From the NCBI GenBank assembly GCA_003971905.1, contig RSEE01000075.1, positions 1-64,000 of the forward strand: a stretch of DNA of 64,000 nucleotides, given 5' to 3'. Origin of the DNA: Moniliella sp. 'wahieum'. Its lineage: Eukaryota; Basidiomycota; Moniliellomycetes; Moniliellales; Moniliellaceae. How positions within the stretch are numbered: the first letter of the stretch is position 1; each line of letters begins with the position of its first letter. Positions 1-10,589 of the stretch are shown one piece after another. A model generated the notes under the pieces. That model ran no database searches, was not told where the DNA came from, and was given only the letters and a program-made list of their open reading frames with translations. The position numbers and the translations under genes are program-made.

Positions 1-22
1 CCTAACCCTAACCCTAACCCTA
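1..22. repeat. Telomere repeat (CCCTAA)n, chromosome left end
   Basis: About three and a half exact copies of CCCTAA begin at base 1 and stop at a CTAGGGG junction. The G-rich strand therefore points outward (TTAGGG type, as in most filamentous fungi), and the window starts at a true chromosome end with only a short terminal tract captured. Confidence 0.95.
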
Positions 23-152
23 GGGGAGGGCCGAGGGTAGATAGCGAGCTACCGAAGGGGAGAGAGTTATGCCGAGGCGATAGCTCGCTACGAAATCGTC
101 CGCTCTATGCAGCATATGCCCTCCGTTTCTCGATTGGACGCACCGTTGACAA

Positions 153-216
153 GTTACACCCACCCATCCCTAACCCTACCCAACCCAACCCAACCCACCC
201 ACCCTCCGATGGCCTC
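153..216. repeat. Direct repeat, telomere-proximal copy
   Basis: This segment begins AAGTTACACCCACCCATCC, passes through CCCTAACCCTACCC-like degenerate telomere sequence and ends CTCCGATGGCCTC. A near-identical segment in the same orientation lies at 8286-8349. The two copies bracket the helicase gene. They differ by a few bases, mainly in the number of C residues and in the CCAAC/CCGAC stretch. Confidence 0.8.
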
Positions 217-682
217 AGGACCGAGTACTACATCATGTTGGGCTATGCCCAAAGGACACCGAATATGGTGTCTGCCAGGTTGATCAGGAGGTGTGCTGAA
301 AAAAAATATTTTTGCGTTGGGTGTGTGGTGGTAGGTGCTGGGGACGGCCTTCCGGGTGGTGGTGGTGGTGGTGGCGGCGGCGGGCGGCGGCGGGCGGCGC
401 GTTGCTATTTAATTAAGGCCGCCCTATTTAATTAATCCGCCGGCCGCCAACATCTGGTAGGCGGCCGTCACCGTTGGGTGGTCACCGGACGGCCGGCCAG
501 AGGAATCAAATCTGCCCAAATCCTTCCACGTAGAGGGCACGGAGGCTACCCAGGTACTTTCTGCTCCTCTGGCGCCCAATTCAGGAGCGGAATCTTCCCA
601 TCCATTTCGGAACATATGTCTAGAGTTTGAATGATGGTATGCATTGCTATGTTCCTATACATGCTGGATGTTGACGACGGGG
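217..682. other. Subtelomeric spacer with GGT/GGC run and tandem TTAATTAA words
   Basis: No gene is visible. A GGT run passes into GGC-rich sequence at about 356-398. The 12-mer CTATTTAATTAA occurs twice, at 405-416 and 424-435, an unusually AT-rich pair in GC-rich surroundings. Confidence 0.6.
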
Positions 683-1050
683 AGCAGAGGCTTGATGGGG
701 AGCGCAGGGTTGGTGGCGAGCACAGGCTTGGGGGTGGAGAGCGTGGGTGGGGGGCGCATGCTTGGAGATGATGAGCAGAGGTTGGTGGCGAGCACAAGCT
801 TGGGGATGACCAGCACAGGCTTGGTGCCGAGCACAGGCTTGAAGATGGGGAGCACAGGCTTGGGGATGAGAAGCACAGGCTTGGTGGCGAGCACAATTTT
901 GGCGATGACGAGCACAGGCTTGGAGACGATGAGCACAGACTTGGAGATGATGAGCACCGGCTTGGTGGCGAGCACACGCTTGGGGAGAGAGCGCAGGCTT
1001 GGACATGATGAGCACAAGGTTGATGGCGAGCGCAAGCTTGGACGCAACAG
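683..1050. repeat. 21-bp minisatellite, about 17 imperfect units
   Basis: Degenerate tandem units of the type GAGCACAGGCTTGGNGATGA repeat across the segment. Because the unit is a multiple of three, several frames on both strands stay open and read as 7-residue periodicities (STGLxxT on plus; KPVLxxx or SLCSSSP on minus). The open frames are therefore explained by the repeat and are not evidence of a gene. Confidence 0.8.
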
Positions 1051-1080
1051 AAAGAGCACGACGTTGAACTGGCCCATGGG

Positions 1081-1718
1081 CTACTCGAGTTTGAGCATGG
1101 CCCCGACGAGCGTTGGGATGGAGGCAATGACGAGGGAGAACGGAAGGATGAGAGGAAGAACGCTGGTACAAGAGCGGGTCAGATTGAGGCAGGGTGACAT
1201 GGGATGGAATGGAGTGGGATGGGATGGGATGCGTACCGATGCGCTGAACGACGTTGCACATGGCCCAGACGGCGGTTGGGATGAGCATCTCAAGCAGGGT
1301 GACAGCAGGGGCAGCCAAGCGAGTGCACATCGGCCGGCAAAGGTTCGGAAGGGGACGGCATGGCAAGCTGCACGGTCTGCTGGGACGGGGGCGAGGCAAG
1401 TCGGTACATGGCCGAAACGAGCTTCCACATGGCCAAGCCAAGCGCCCAGACAGCCAACGCAAGCGCGGCAGCGGTGGCAGCAGGCGAGGCATGCACAACG
1501 CCATGCACCATCCCATGCTTCCGCTTGCCTGACCCGACGGTGGCGATGGGCGATTGAATGGAGGTGGTGGCCGAGTCAATGGCGGAGATGGCCTGGGCGG
1601 CCGTGGGAGGTAGGAGCGCGGCGCTGGGGCGGGTCGGGAAGCAGGTGGACGTGGGAAAGAGCGCCAGGGTGGTGGGCAGTACCTGCAGAGACCCACAAGC
1701 TGGACAGAAGACACACAA
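1081..1718 (-). CDS. Candidate small membrane protein (weak)
   Basis: Not recognised. On the minus strand three hydrophobic stretches appear in order: one around 1420-1480 (AALALAVWALGLAMW), one around 1265-1310 (TLLEMLIPTAVWAMCNVV), and one at 1083-1160 (LPLILPFSLVIASIPTLVG) that ends at a stop. A GTACGC donor near 1238 and a TTGTACCAG acceptor near 1170 could join the last two. The first join is unclear because only a very short GT-AG interval is available. It could be a three-helix membrane protein, or chance open frame in GC-rich subtelomeric DNA. The 21-bp minisatellite starts just downstream. Confidence 0.25.
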
Positions 1719-2557
1719 GCGAGAGGGTCAGTGGAGGGCCGGGGTGTGGCAGATGAGGCGCGGGAAGGCCCCGGAGAGCGGAAACGGAGGCTCAAAACGG
1801 GGTGAAACGAGGCAACAGACCTTGGGGGGCGGGCAAAGCCAGCCGGGTTGGGGGGGGGCGTGGTAAGAAACCAACCGCATCGGTCGCCAGGCCAGGTCAT
1901 ACACCCGCCCCTGCCTGAACCAGTTAAAATCTGAATTGCACCGATGCATGGGGTGGGCTGTGCGCCGTCACATTGGCTCGGCCGCCACCGATTAGACCTA
2001 CGCGCTACCACCACCTACTCGTCCAGCGCCACACGCCCGTTCTCCATCATTGTGCGATGCCTTCCCCTGCCCCTGTGCGCGGCTGGGCTGAAAGAGGACG
2101 CCTGGGGCACGCTACGCCACCACTCGTGCTCTGACTCGTCCCATATGGGGGGGCACCGACGCTGTTTGTTCGAACCGTGCGCCGTCCCGACCCAACCTGA
2201 GCCTTTTGTAAGTGGTCTGACCTCAATTCTGGACCCATCCAAAAGCGTATCGTCTGTCCTGCAACGCCTGGTTCCCGTTCATGAACAAAGTGTATCCAAT
2301 TGCCCATCTGGCGACAATCGGGGCTGCTGCTGGCTCTGTCAACAGCGACAAGTAACGCTATGACGGGCATCGCTCCCCGAAATCTTCTGTTCCATCTCCC
2401 TCCCGCGTACTCTATAGATAAAACCCTCGGTTGTGTGTTTGTGGGTAGCCTAGCGACCGGGATGATTTGCATTGTGAACAGACTCGATCCTCCGTTTTGG
2501 AACTCTGACCGGCTCATCCCGCCATGTGTGCTTTCTGTTCAAAGCACTGTGATCTTC
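1719..2557. other. Spacer, no gene seen
   Basis: Both strands carry open frames, but they are Pro/Arg-rich GC artefacts without recognisable motifs. Nothing else is supported. Confidence 0.5.
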
Positions 2558-5500
2558 TCAGTCCGACGAGATGGAGATCGTGTCGGGGGACTGGTGTCTG
2601 AAGTCGCTCCAATCATCGTCACTGTTGAAGCGGCTGTCGGGCGGACTGGTGATGCTGTAGGTGTCACTTGTTTCCAGAGAATGAGAATGGGAACGGAATT
2701 GCTGCTCCATGAAGTACAGGAAGCCAGCAACGAAGAGCGAATGTCTGGCAACCCTCTGACTCCCAAAAACCAAGGGCTCCACCAACTCATTCCAAGGCCA
2801 GTGTGTACGGTCACAGCTTTGGGTTGAAGCTTGAGCTCACGGGGAAACGATACCTTTAGCGGCAGGAGGTGGACACGCACCCGCGCCCAAATCCCGATAA
2901 AGTCTTTCGGCGACAAAGTCGACAGCGCCGCCAGCACGAGTGGAATCAATCGTACCCACTTCGAGGGCGAGGCCATTGCCTGATCGCAGGCGGTTTTGGG
3001 GGCTGTACCTTCCGGTGCCCCTGCACCCCTGCAGACCTGAACCTTGCTCAAGTCCCCGTTCAACATGGGAACGCGCAAAGGCCAAAAGCAGCCATAACAA
3101 GTTCCATGTTTCGGGGCACGGAGATGGCTCCAAGCGATGCAGGCCGGACCTTCCAATAAGGTAATCCGGGGGCAATCCCCAATCGCGTGGTCTAACCAAT
3201 CCGTACCTCCCGAACCAAAGTCTCGCGCGAAACAGAGTGGACAGCATGTAGATTCGGTCGTTTCTTCCGGGCGCACGACCATTTCATACTGGGTAACCAG
3301 ACGACCAAGTTCGGAGGGAGTGACCTTGCACATTTGCTTTTGACCCCCGGGGATCGGCACACGTGTTGTTGACAGTGGCTCTTTGGTGCGCGAACCTCCT
3401 TGTACGTCCTCAGCATCCCGAAGGATCCTTGTCTGCCGCCCAACGCCCTTTTGCCCATCACGAGGCAAAAGGGGCAGTTTCGACTGGCCTGAAATGCCTA
3501 CCCCAGCGCGCCCGTTGCGAACCGGGGAAAGGGAAGCGCCTCCCGGCAAACGGGGACGGTTCTGTCGAACGGTTCTCGGTGGCTGCTTTTGCTGTTGCTG
3601 CTCGTGCGTTGTACGCCTGCGCTTCACTCCCTCGTCATGGCCCGAAGAAGAAGTGGTGGATGGGCGAGCGCGCTTCAAGCGTTCGTGCTCCTTCTGCTGC
3701 GGCCTTGGCTGCTGGTCGGGAGAGGGAACAACCGGAAGCGCAGAGGCCCTGATGAATGATGTGCTTGCTGAACTGGGGCGTGCGGTTGCCGCCCTCGCCG
3801 AGCTACTGTCCAGAGGCTGTGGGAGTGGGGTAGTAAAACTCGCGTCCCCAACAGAGCAGCACGGGCGTTGCAGTCTGCATGCAGTACACAACCTTGCGCC
3901 CTCCACATTCTCACACCGAATCGCCTTGCCGTAGAGGCAGATGTGCACAGCCTCCATCAGGCAAGGCGCGTTTTGCAACCAATGCGCCACAGACCCCACG
4001 TACGTCCGACGCTCATCCGTGCTAGGCCGCTGAGCCTGGTACGCTACCTGGCTTTGGGAGGCAAGAATGATCATCTGACCTTGCTGCCTTGGGCCTCGCG
4101 CGGCCCGTCCGGCTGCTTGGATCAGATCCAGACCGGTAAAGGGAATGCCGACCCAGATCACCTTGTCACAGTCCGGCACATCCAAGGACACGGCCAGGGA
4201 ACTGGTCCCTACCAGAACAACCTCGTCCCCGCGTACGAATTTGGCAAGGTCTTCTGCTCCCTCCTCTTCCTCGGCACCGTGGCTTTCGCCTTCGTCCAAC
4301 GTGTCCGATGCAGGCCGGGGGGGGAGGGGGTAGGTAGTGCTAAAAAGCAAAAAACAAAAGGCAAAGGGTGGGGGTTAGAAAACAACCTTAAAGTCAAAAA
4401 GGGGGTAACAGAAGACGTACGGGTACTCCCAAGCGCTTTGCAATGCTCCTCGTTTGCTGGCGCGAATTGGTGATCACGATCGCGCGGGAGGGGCGGGTGG
4501 ATGAGAAGGGCTGTTGAGCCATCCCTCCCGCGCCTTCAACCGCTGTGACAGGACCCTTACCAAAGTTGCTTCAACCCCGCCGTTGTCTGGCTTTTGGTAG
4601 ACATACTGCACCTCCGGCCGGGGGGAACATGGATTGTGATGCGCGAAGTGAAGCGTCCCTTCTGGCGACAACATCCGCTCCAGCTCTTCGACGATCCCTC
4701 GCGGCGCAGTGGCAGACAGACCCAGGAGGCGTGTATGAGGGAGAAGATTCGAAAGATAGCAAAGATCCTCAAACTCGCGCCGAAAGTTGCGTTGCAAGGG
4801 AATGAGATGCGCCTCCTCCAGCACAATGCGCTCCAGACGACCGCGTTGGGCCAGCGCACGCAGCATGTCCACCAAGGGCTTGTGGGCGAGTTGACTGACT
4901 GTTGCGAGCACCACACGAGTGCCTGGCCGGAGCTGAGGAACCTGTGGGTAGCCACCCGCCAAAGTGCCCTGCCAGCACTCATACAGGATATTGTGCCGGG
5001 CCAAGCGTTGCTCAAAGTCGGCAATCATACTGTGCAACGGCACCACAATCAATTGTACCATCTCAGCCTCAGCAGTCATGGTCGGGATGAGCCACATGGC
5101 CGTCTTGCCTGCGCCCGTCGGCATACACACCATCGACGCCGCCCCGAGGGGTTGGAATAAGATGTGGTGAAGACAAAGAAGTTGTGTATCGGTCAAACCG
5201 CAGGTGCCATACACCCTAACGCCCAACTCGCGTGCTTTGGCCAAACGCGTCCAGGGTGTTGCGGGAAGCAGGCGAGCAGGCGTGTCTGGGCGGAAGCAGG
5301 TTGGAAGCGCAGGAAGGGAAAGCTGTAGCACATTTTGTTGCCAGTCCCGGCTTACGTGCTGCGCAATGGGAAGCATGGCCAAGTCGAGGTACCCAATCTG
5401 GTGGGCGCTTCGACCGTAGGCCAAAGTAGTGGTGCTTGATGAATGTCCTGCCTGGGCCGCCTGACCATGCCATGTCACCGTGCGCTCCCAATCCATCTGT

Positions 5501-8301
5501 TGGTAGCCCGCTGACCCACCCTGCTCACCGCCACCACATCCACCCGAATTGGTCGTAGGGTCCGCGACCCCTGCACATCTCCCAGTAAGGTCCGCGTGCG
5601 TTGCCCTTTGGATAGGGCTGTACAATATTGGCGCCATGCCCTCAAAGTCAAAACCGGAGCCACAAGCTCGTTGGGCCAGTTGGCACGCAGAGCACGGTTG
5701 AGGTGGACCGTCGTCAGCTTGCCCGATTGCGCAGTGACAAACAGTTGGGGTTGGCAAGCTGGCACGGCAGCCGGGTTGCGTGCCAGCTTACGACGCAGAA
5801 TGTCGGTAGCAGGCCGGACGAGGAGCAGGTAGGCTTTGAGGACAAGTGCGGTCGTAGGATCAGGAAAGCGGGCCGAGCGGAGGGCGGCTTCGGGGCTGCT
5901 GTACATGGACGTCTTGCTCCGCCGTAACACGACAAAGAGGTCGTTCCCGGCAATGTAGATGCTGCGCTCGCAGGATAGCTCATTGACGCAACGGACATCA
6001 AGCGTCTCCACGCCGCGTGGAGAGACCCCAGAGCATACATGGATAGCCAAAGCCAGCTGAATGAGGAACGCCTCCTCGAGCTGGAGGACAGACCGGCCAA
6101 GTACCAGCTGGTCGTCTTCGTCCATTTTCTGATTCGACAATGTGCGCGAGAACAGAGAAAATGTCGTGACCTTGTACCAGCCGGCGGTTCTCAGGCTCGC
6201 TCGCAAAAGAGTAGTTCTCGGCCTGGTTGTTGAGCGTGTCTTTCAGATGGTGACCGTGAAGGGAATGCCTTCTGAAGAAATGCCCATACTCTTGCTCGCG
6301 CCCAACGGTGAACAACTTGAGAAATGCACTCTCCAGTCGGGCAAGGACCGTACTTGCAAAAACATACAGTTCGTGGTGCGGAACCACGATCCCATTCGGC
6401 CACGTGGTCTGGTGCGACTGGTAGAAAAACAAGCTGTCGCTCTTCAGCTCCGAGCGGGCCCGGCTGGCATACTGCAGCACGCGCGCCAATTGACCAGCGA
6501 TCCCAGGCGAGTCGACCACAACATAGTTGTTCTGATAGTCGATCAGTTCCGCCCTGGCACGGATCGGGTCCCGCAATTCGGGCTGCCTAAAGGAGCGCAA
6601 ATGAAGCGAGGCAAAGGCCGACAACCGCAAGCACCACATTAACCCAGCCATGAACGGAGACACATGTCTAGGCGCCCTGAAAAGCAAGCAAGGCTGGCCA
6701 TGGCGTGGCCCTTGGGCCGGTAGCATTTCCGGTCCTTCGTCTTTCCATTCCTCGTCCCCGTCGGCATCCGTCGCATCCTCTTCTCCGTTCAGCCGGTCAT
6801 CCAGGTCGGCATTGTCCTGCTCCTCCATAATAGTGCCGATACCTGAAAGGGATACAGGCTTGTGTTGTTCATCTTGCCCCGCCGCCAAGGGGTCTGTGGT
6901 AGGCCGATGCCAAATGCCAAGGCACTTGCTAAAGGCAAAGAGCCAGACCGGGCCAACATCCTCCAGGGCAGGCATCCAGGGTTGCTTCACTACCACATCC
7001 AGCCAAATCCCAATCGATCTAAAGGACAGGTCCTTCTCAAGGAATTCTGCAGCCTCCTTCGGATCCGTAGGGTAAGTTTGGGATACCCTACCTAAGTGAA
7101 GACGTTTCAGGAAACTCTCGAGCGGGTTCTGGGTGGTTTCAAACCCAGCCTGGCGCAATGCATTTGCCAAGGCTTGCTCATGGCTTGCCAAAACCCTTGT
7201 GGCCAGAGGGGCAAGAGGATGCTCTTCGGCTGTACCCTGCGATTTACGAACGGCGACCAGTAACATGGTAAAAAGAAGACAGTCTGCGAGATGGGACGTG
7301 TAATTTTTGAGTGTTGAACAACCGACATCCAACCCGTTCTTTCGTAACTTGGCATCTGGGCCAACGAGCCAGGGAGTGGGCAGGAAATGCTGTAGCTTTT
7401 TGGTACTTTCCAGCAAACCGATGGCCCACGATAGCAGTATCGATGCTGCGTGTCGACGCACCCTCTGCCAGCAGTGAAGGTCGCTCGCCTCAGCCAATTC
7501 CATCAAAGGAACACCTTGGAACAGCCGAGTAACGTGCCACATCCGGGGCCAAGAACCCATTAGGTGCTCTTCATCCACGACACGCGTCAAAGGATCAGCT
7601 CCTGGCATGTGTGGCTCCATAGTTCCCGGAGCGGCTTCTTCGACCTCAAACAAATACCTCAGAGGCCCTCGTCTGATCCGTCCAAGGTCGTTTGCATGCG
7701 GAAGGTCCTGCTCACCCACACGGGCCGGACGGGGGGCTGCTGGACGAGCGGGCGGAGTCTGGCCGGGACCCGGTGGAGCATCAACCTCTTTGGCGGTCAC
7801 CTCAGCGGATTCCGAAGCACCTGTACCCGCACCCCGACGCGCCCCGCGGCCGCTGCTTGTAGACTCCACCGTGCGAACGCCATTTTCAAAGGGTTCGAGA
7901 GCATTCTGTTCCTCATTGTCCTCCTGCTGGTTCCTTGTGGCCGCATCGTTCGTAGGACTCGCCAGCCCAACCGTCGTGGCGGGGTTAGAAAAACCCAGGC
8001 AACTACCATCGGCCCTAAGGATGGCACGCTTGATCCCGTATGCCACATTTTGCGTCGTCATGCGCACGCTGACGTATCGATGGCCGAAAGAACGTTGATG
8101 GTGTTCCTGATTCTCCCGGTAACCCAACACCCGGAAACACTTCCTGCACACAAGGTGCTTATCGCGGACAGGCACCCTATCCACAGGCTCCGTAAGAGGC
8201 AAAGGAAACATATCCTCCGAAGGTGTGCGTGGTTGCATGTTTTCGGGCATGGCACGCAACACGGAGCGGGCCTCTTTGGGTTCAAAAGTTACACCCACCA
8301 T
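2558..8301 (-). CDS. Telomere-linked RecQ-like helicase (TLH type)
   Basis: A large subtelomeric superfamily-2 DNA helicase of the RecQ-like TLH class found beside many fungal telomeres; it presumably acts on telomeric or subtelomeric DNA. Reading right to left: a zinc-finger-like C-x2-C-x12-H-x5-H near 8080-8150; a long helical region; QAGHSSSTTTLAYGRS, characteristic of these proteins, near 5430; Walker A MPTGAGKT near 5115; motif II LEEAH near 4815; motif III GLSATAP near 4705; AIVITNSRQQT (motif IV) near 4465; QAAGRAARG (motif VI) near 4110; then Cys-rich CCPLCF and CYGCF near 3050-3230. An intron with GTACGT donor near 4418 and CTTTTTAG acceptor near 4338 fits. ATG at 8301 or 8250 can start it, and the tail TISISSD ends at 2558. 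At least four one-base frame breaks (about 6120, 5570, 4490 and the C-rich tract near 4325) separate conserved blocks. It is either a decayed copy or carries sequence errors. Confidence 0.85.
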
Positions 8302-8349
8302 CCCTAACCCTACCCACCCCGACCCACAACACCCACCTCCGATGGCCTC
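8286..8349. repeat. Direct repeat, centromere-proximal copy
   Basis: Second copy of the 153-216 segment, same orientation, sharing AAGTTACACCCACC, TCCCTAACCCTACCC and CTCCGATGGCCTC. It lies between the 5' ends of the divergent helicase and quinoprotein-like genes. The upstream-most helicase ATG (8301) sits inside it. Confidence 0.8.
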
Positions 8350-8472
8350 GACGATAGCTCGTGTACCACGTTGGCCCAGGCCGCGCGCCTCGCCGGGTTC
8401 ATCAAAGTCCCCAAGACATGGCAGGGACTCGTCGTTGCGGCCGAGCTGCTGGAGCACCAGTTCGGATGGACC

Positions 8473-9835
8473 ATGGCGGGCGAACGGATAAGCAAAGGGG
8501 TGGATCCACCTCCCTTTAGCACGGCTGCGCCCAACGTCTCTCTCGAATCACAGCTGGCTGATTTCATCAGTCCCTATCCCTGGAATCCGGATCCACGCTT
8601 GCCCGAAGACCACGTTTCCAGCGTTTTTCTCAACACCCCGACCAGCGTCTTTCACCCGAGAGAGGATGGTTTGATCGATGTGGGCGTGCTCCCCTCGTTT
8701 TATTGCCCAAGCTCCGTTGCCTTGCCGCCGCTGCCGCTGCCCAGCCCCTGGACATCTTACCAGTATGTATTGCGGGTCCATCGAGAGGGGAACACGGTGC
8801 TCTTTTTTGGACTTGGAGTTGGGAGGTCGATGATGGTACGTTGCCCCCCTTGTTGGGTGGCCCTCCCTTTGGCTCTGCTACAGTGTTCTAACGCTAACTT
8901 CCTTGTGGTACCGACACCGACAAGACTGGGTGGATACTGGAGAGAAACGCCGTATCCCCTTCAACATGTCGACTGTTTCTTTTGAGTCAGAGAACGCACC
9001 GGAGGTGGTACGCACCATGTGTTTGTGTTGTGCAGAACTTACCTACCCACAATACCGACGCATGCTGGACCAAATCGTGATGTTTTCCGCGGTCTGTTAC
9101 CCGAAGGTGTACCACCTGTATGTCCGACTGTTTAGTATCTGCGTCATACCAAACAAATGTATTAACCCTCCCTTCAGCTCTGGAAAGTACCGCACCAACC
9201 TATCCACATTTAACGTTGAGACTGGGGTCGAGGACAAAGGTGTGGTGACAGATCATCCCTGGTTCAAGAACAAGGTGCCGTACGACGCCCGTCCAGACCT
9301 GAAGAGAGAACTAAAGTATGTCGAATGCATCCTCTGGGGTTTTGGCCGCTAACTCTATCGCAGCTCCGAAGTGTTCAACTGGAAACTGTTTGCGGATGAC
9401 AAGTACGTGTACCTCATTTCGCAGGGCGACCTTATCGCCATGTCACCCGAAACGGGACAAACCGTGTGGTCCTTTAAAGACATGTGGAAGGATGGGAACG
9501 CTAGCCATTTGGACAATGCCGCTCATTTTATCCTCGATCCTGAGCGTATGGATGTCGATGGTCATTCGATGGAACGCGTAGTGGGAGATGGTGTACGTAC
9601 CCCCCCGCCCACCTCGTTTCTTCTTGTTTCTTCTTTTAACAATAGCTGAGCTGACTCGGGATGGAGGTAGCGACCCCATCGATACAGCATTGGCATTGGG
9701 ACGGGAAGCATGGCTGTGCAAGAAGTGTTTTTCGACGCGACTACGGAAACGCTTCTGATCAGTGTGTTCCAAGCCGGGATCCAGCACCCATTTCCGATGG
9801 ACGGCTTCCACGCTCTTTGGCTCATCAAGGATTAA
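8473..9835 (+). CDS. Quinoprotein-like hypothetical protein
   Basis: Transcribed away from the helicase. Exon 1 runs from ATG 8473 to about 8836, with a possible slip in the T6 run near 8805. Introns with good signals follow: GTACGT at 8837 to about 8921, GTATGT at about 9119 to CAG 9178, GTATGT at about 9317 to CTAAC...CAG 9362, and GTACGT at about 9593 to 9672. Joining these exons keeps an open frame through LFADDKYVYLISQGDLIAMS, PETGQTVWSF and FHALWLIKD to TAA at 9833. The segment that calls up a residue-tagged display, followed by SPETGQTVWSF, resembles the blades of PQQ/quinoprotein-like beta-propellers of fungal F-box proteins. No catalytic residues could be assigned, and a partial protein is possible because more open frame follows the stop. 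Confidence 0.5.
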
Positions 9836-10391
9836 AAAAATGATCGTGTCGGAACGTGTGAGCTGGATGGCCTTTCTGCAGCTGCAGGAGTCCACGTTCC
9901 CTCACCACTGTGGCCATTCCGTGGGCAACGGGCGAATGCTCTTGCCACAGATCAACTACGGCTGGCGATGGAACAGGAAGGGCAAGTCTACCCGGGAGGA
10001 ATCCCACGCGGGTCCAAGCCCGATGGCTTGCTTGTGCCATTTGTCATTGACTGGAAACACGCGCGGAAGCCCGAGGAGATCCGGCTGTGCCGGCTGGTCG
10101 CCGGGCCCGTCTGGCGCTCCCTCTCGCCCGCCGGCTACCACAACATTGTCACCCGGGTTTCCAGCAAGCGCCAGCGGGGCGGGCACGAAGCCTTGCTCTG
10201 GGCCAGCGTGCTCGGAGCAGCTGCGTCTCAAGTTCAATACGTTGACCGCCACCGGCGCGACGTTGATCCTGCTGGACGAGGAGAGCCAGGCGCACCGCGA
10301 TCGGGTCCTAGACGACGGCGGGCTGCAAGTCGGTGCGTTCCTCGTGTGGGACTGGGGCCAGCAGGCCGAGCGCTGGTTGGAGGAGCACTAG
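9836..10391 (+). CDS. Hypothetical fragment downstream of the quinoprotein-like gene
   Basis: Not recognised. The frame just past the upstream TAA stays open for about 130 codons (GLLVPFVIDWKHARKPEE, GPVWRSLSPAGYHNIVT). A second frame then carries the more natural ending LILLDEESQAHRD ... LEEH, with a stop at 10389-10391. Either this is the 3' part of the preceding gene, cut off by an apparent change in the A7 run at 9834-9840, or it is a separate small gene. Only the protein-like composition supports it. Confidence 0.3.
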
Positions 10392-10589
10392 CCTGGCGCG
10401 CCGCGAGGCGCGGCAGAACCACTCTCTAGATCCGTGCCGATCGGGGCGCCACAAAGTCAGTGTTTAACGTTTAACTATGTTGTGCCAAAGCTGCGGTGGG
10501 GTAAATAGACCTGGCTGTGGTCCGTGCGCACCGCCCCGTTAAGCAGGTGGGCAATATGTAGCCGCCAAAGTACACACCCGCCCGAAGGA

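Noticed and set aside
647-2014. Long minus-strand open frame across the minisatellite
   Set aside because: It is held open by GC content and the 21-bp repeat, has no domain motif, and competing frames are equally open.
5475-6206. Tyrosine-recombinase-like hint (LTLRAWRQY) in the helicase N-terminal part
   Set aside because: Only a local resemblance to the HxxR box. TLH proteins of fungi have a similar segment and no full R-HxxR-Y set is visible, so it was kept as part of the helicase.
8837-9050. 29-nt GT-AG intron (GTACGC...TGTGCAG near 9010-9038)
   Set aside because: Too short for this genome, where introns are about 70-220 nt in most cases, and splicing it leads straight to a stop.
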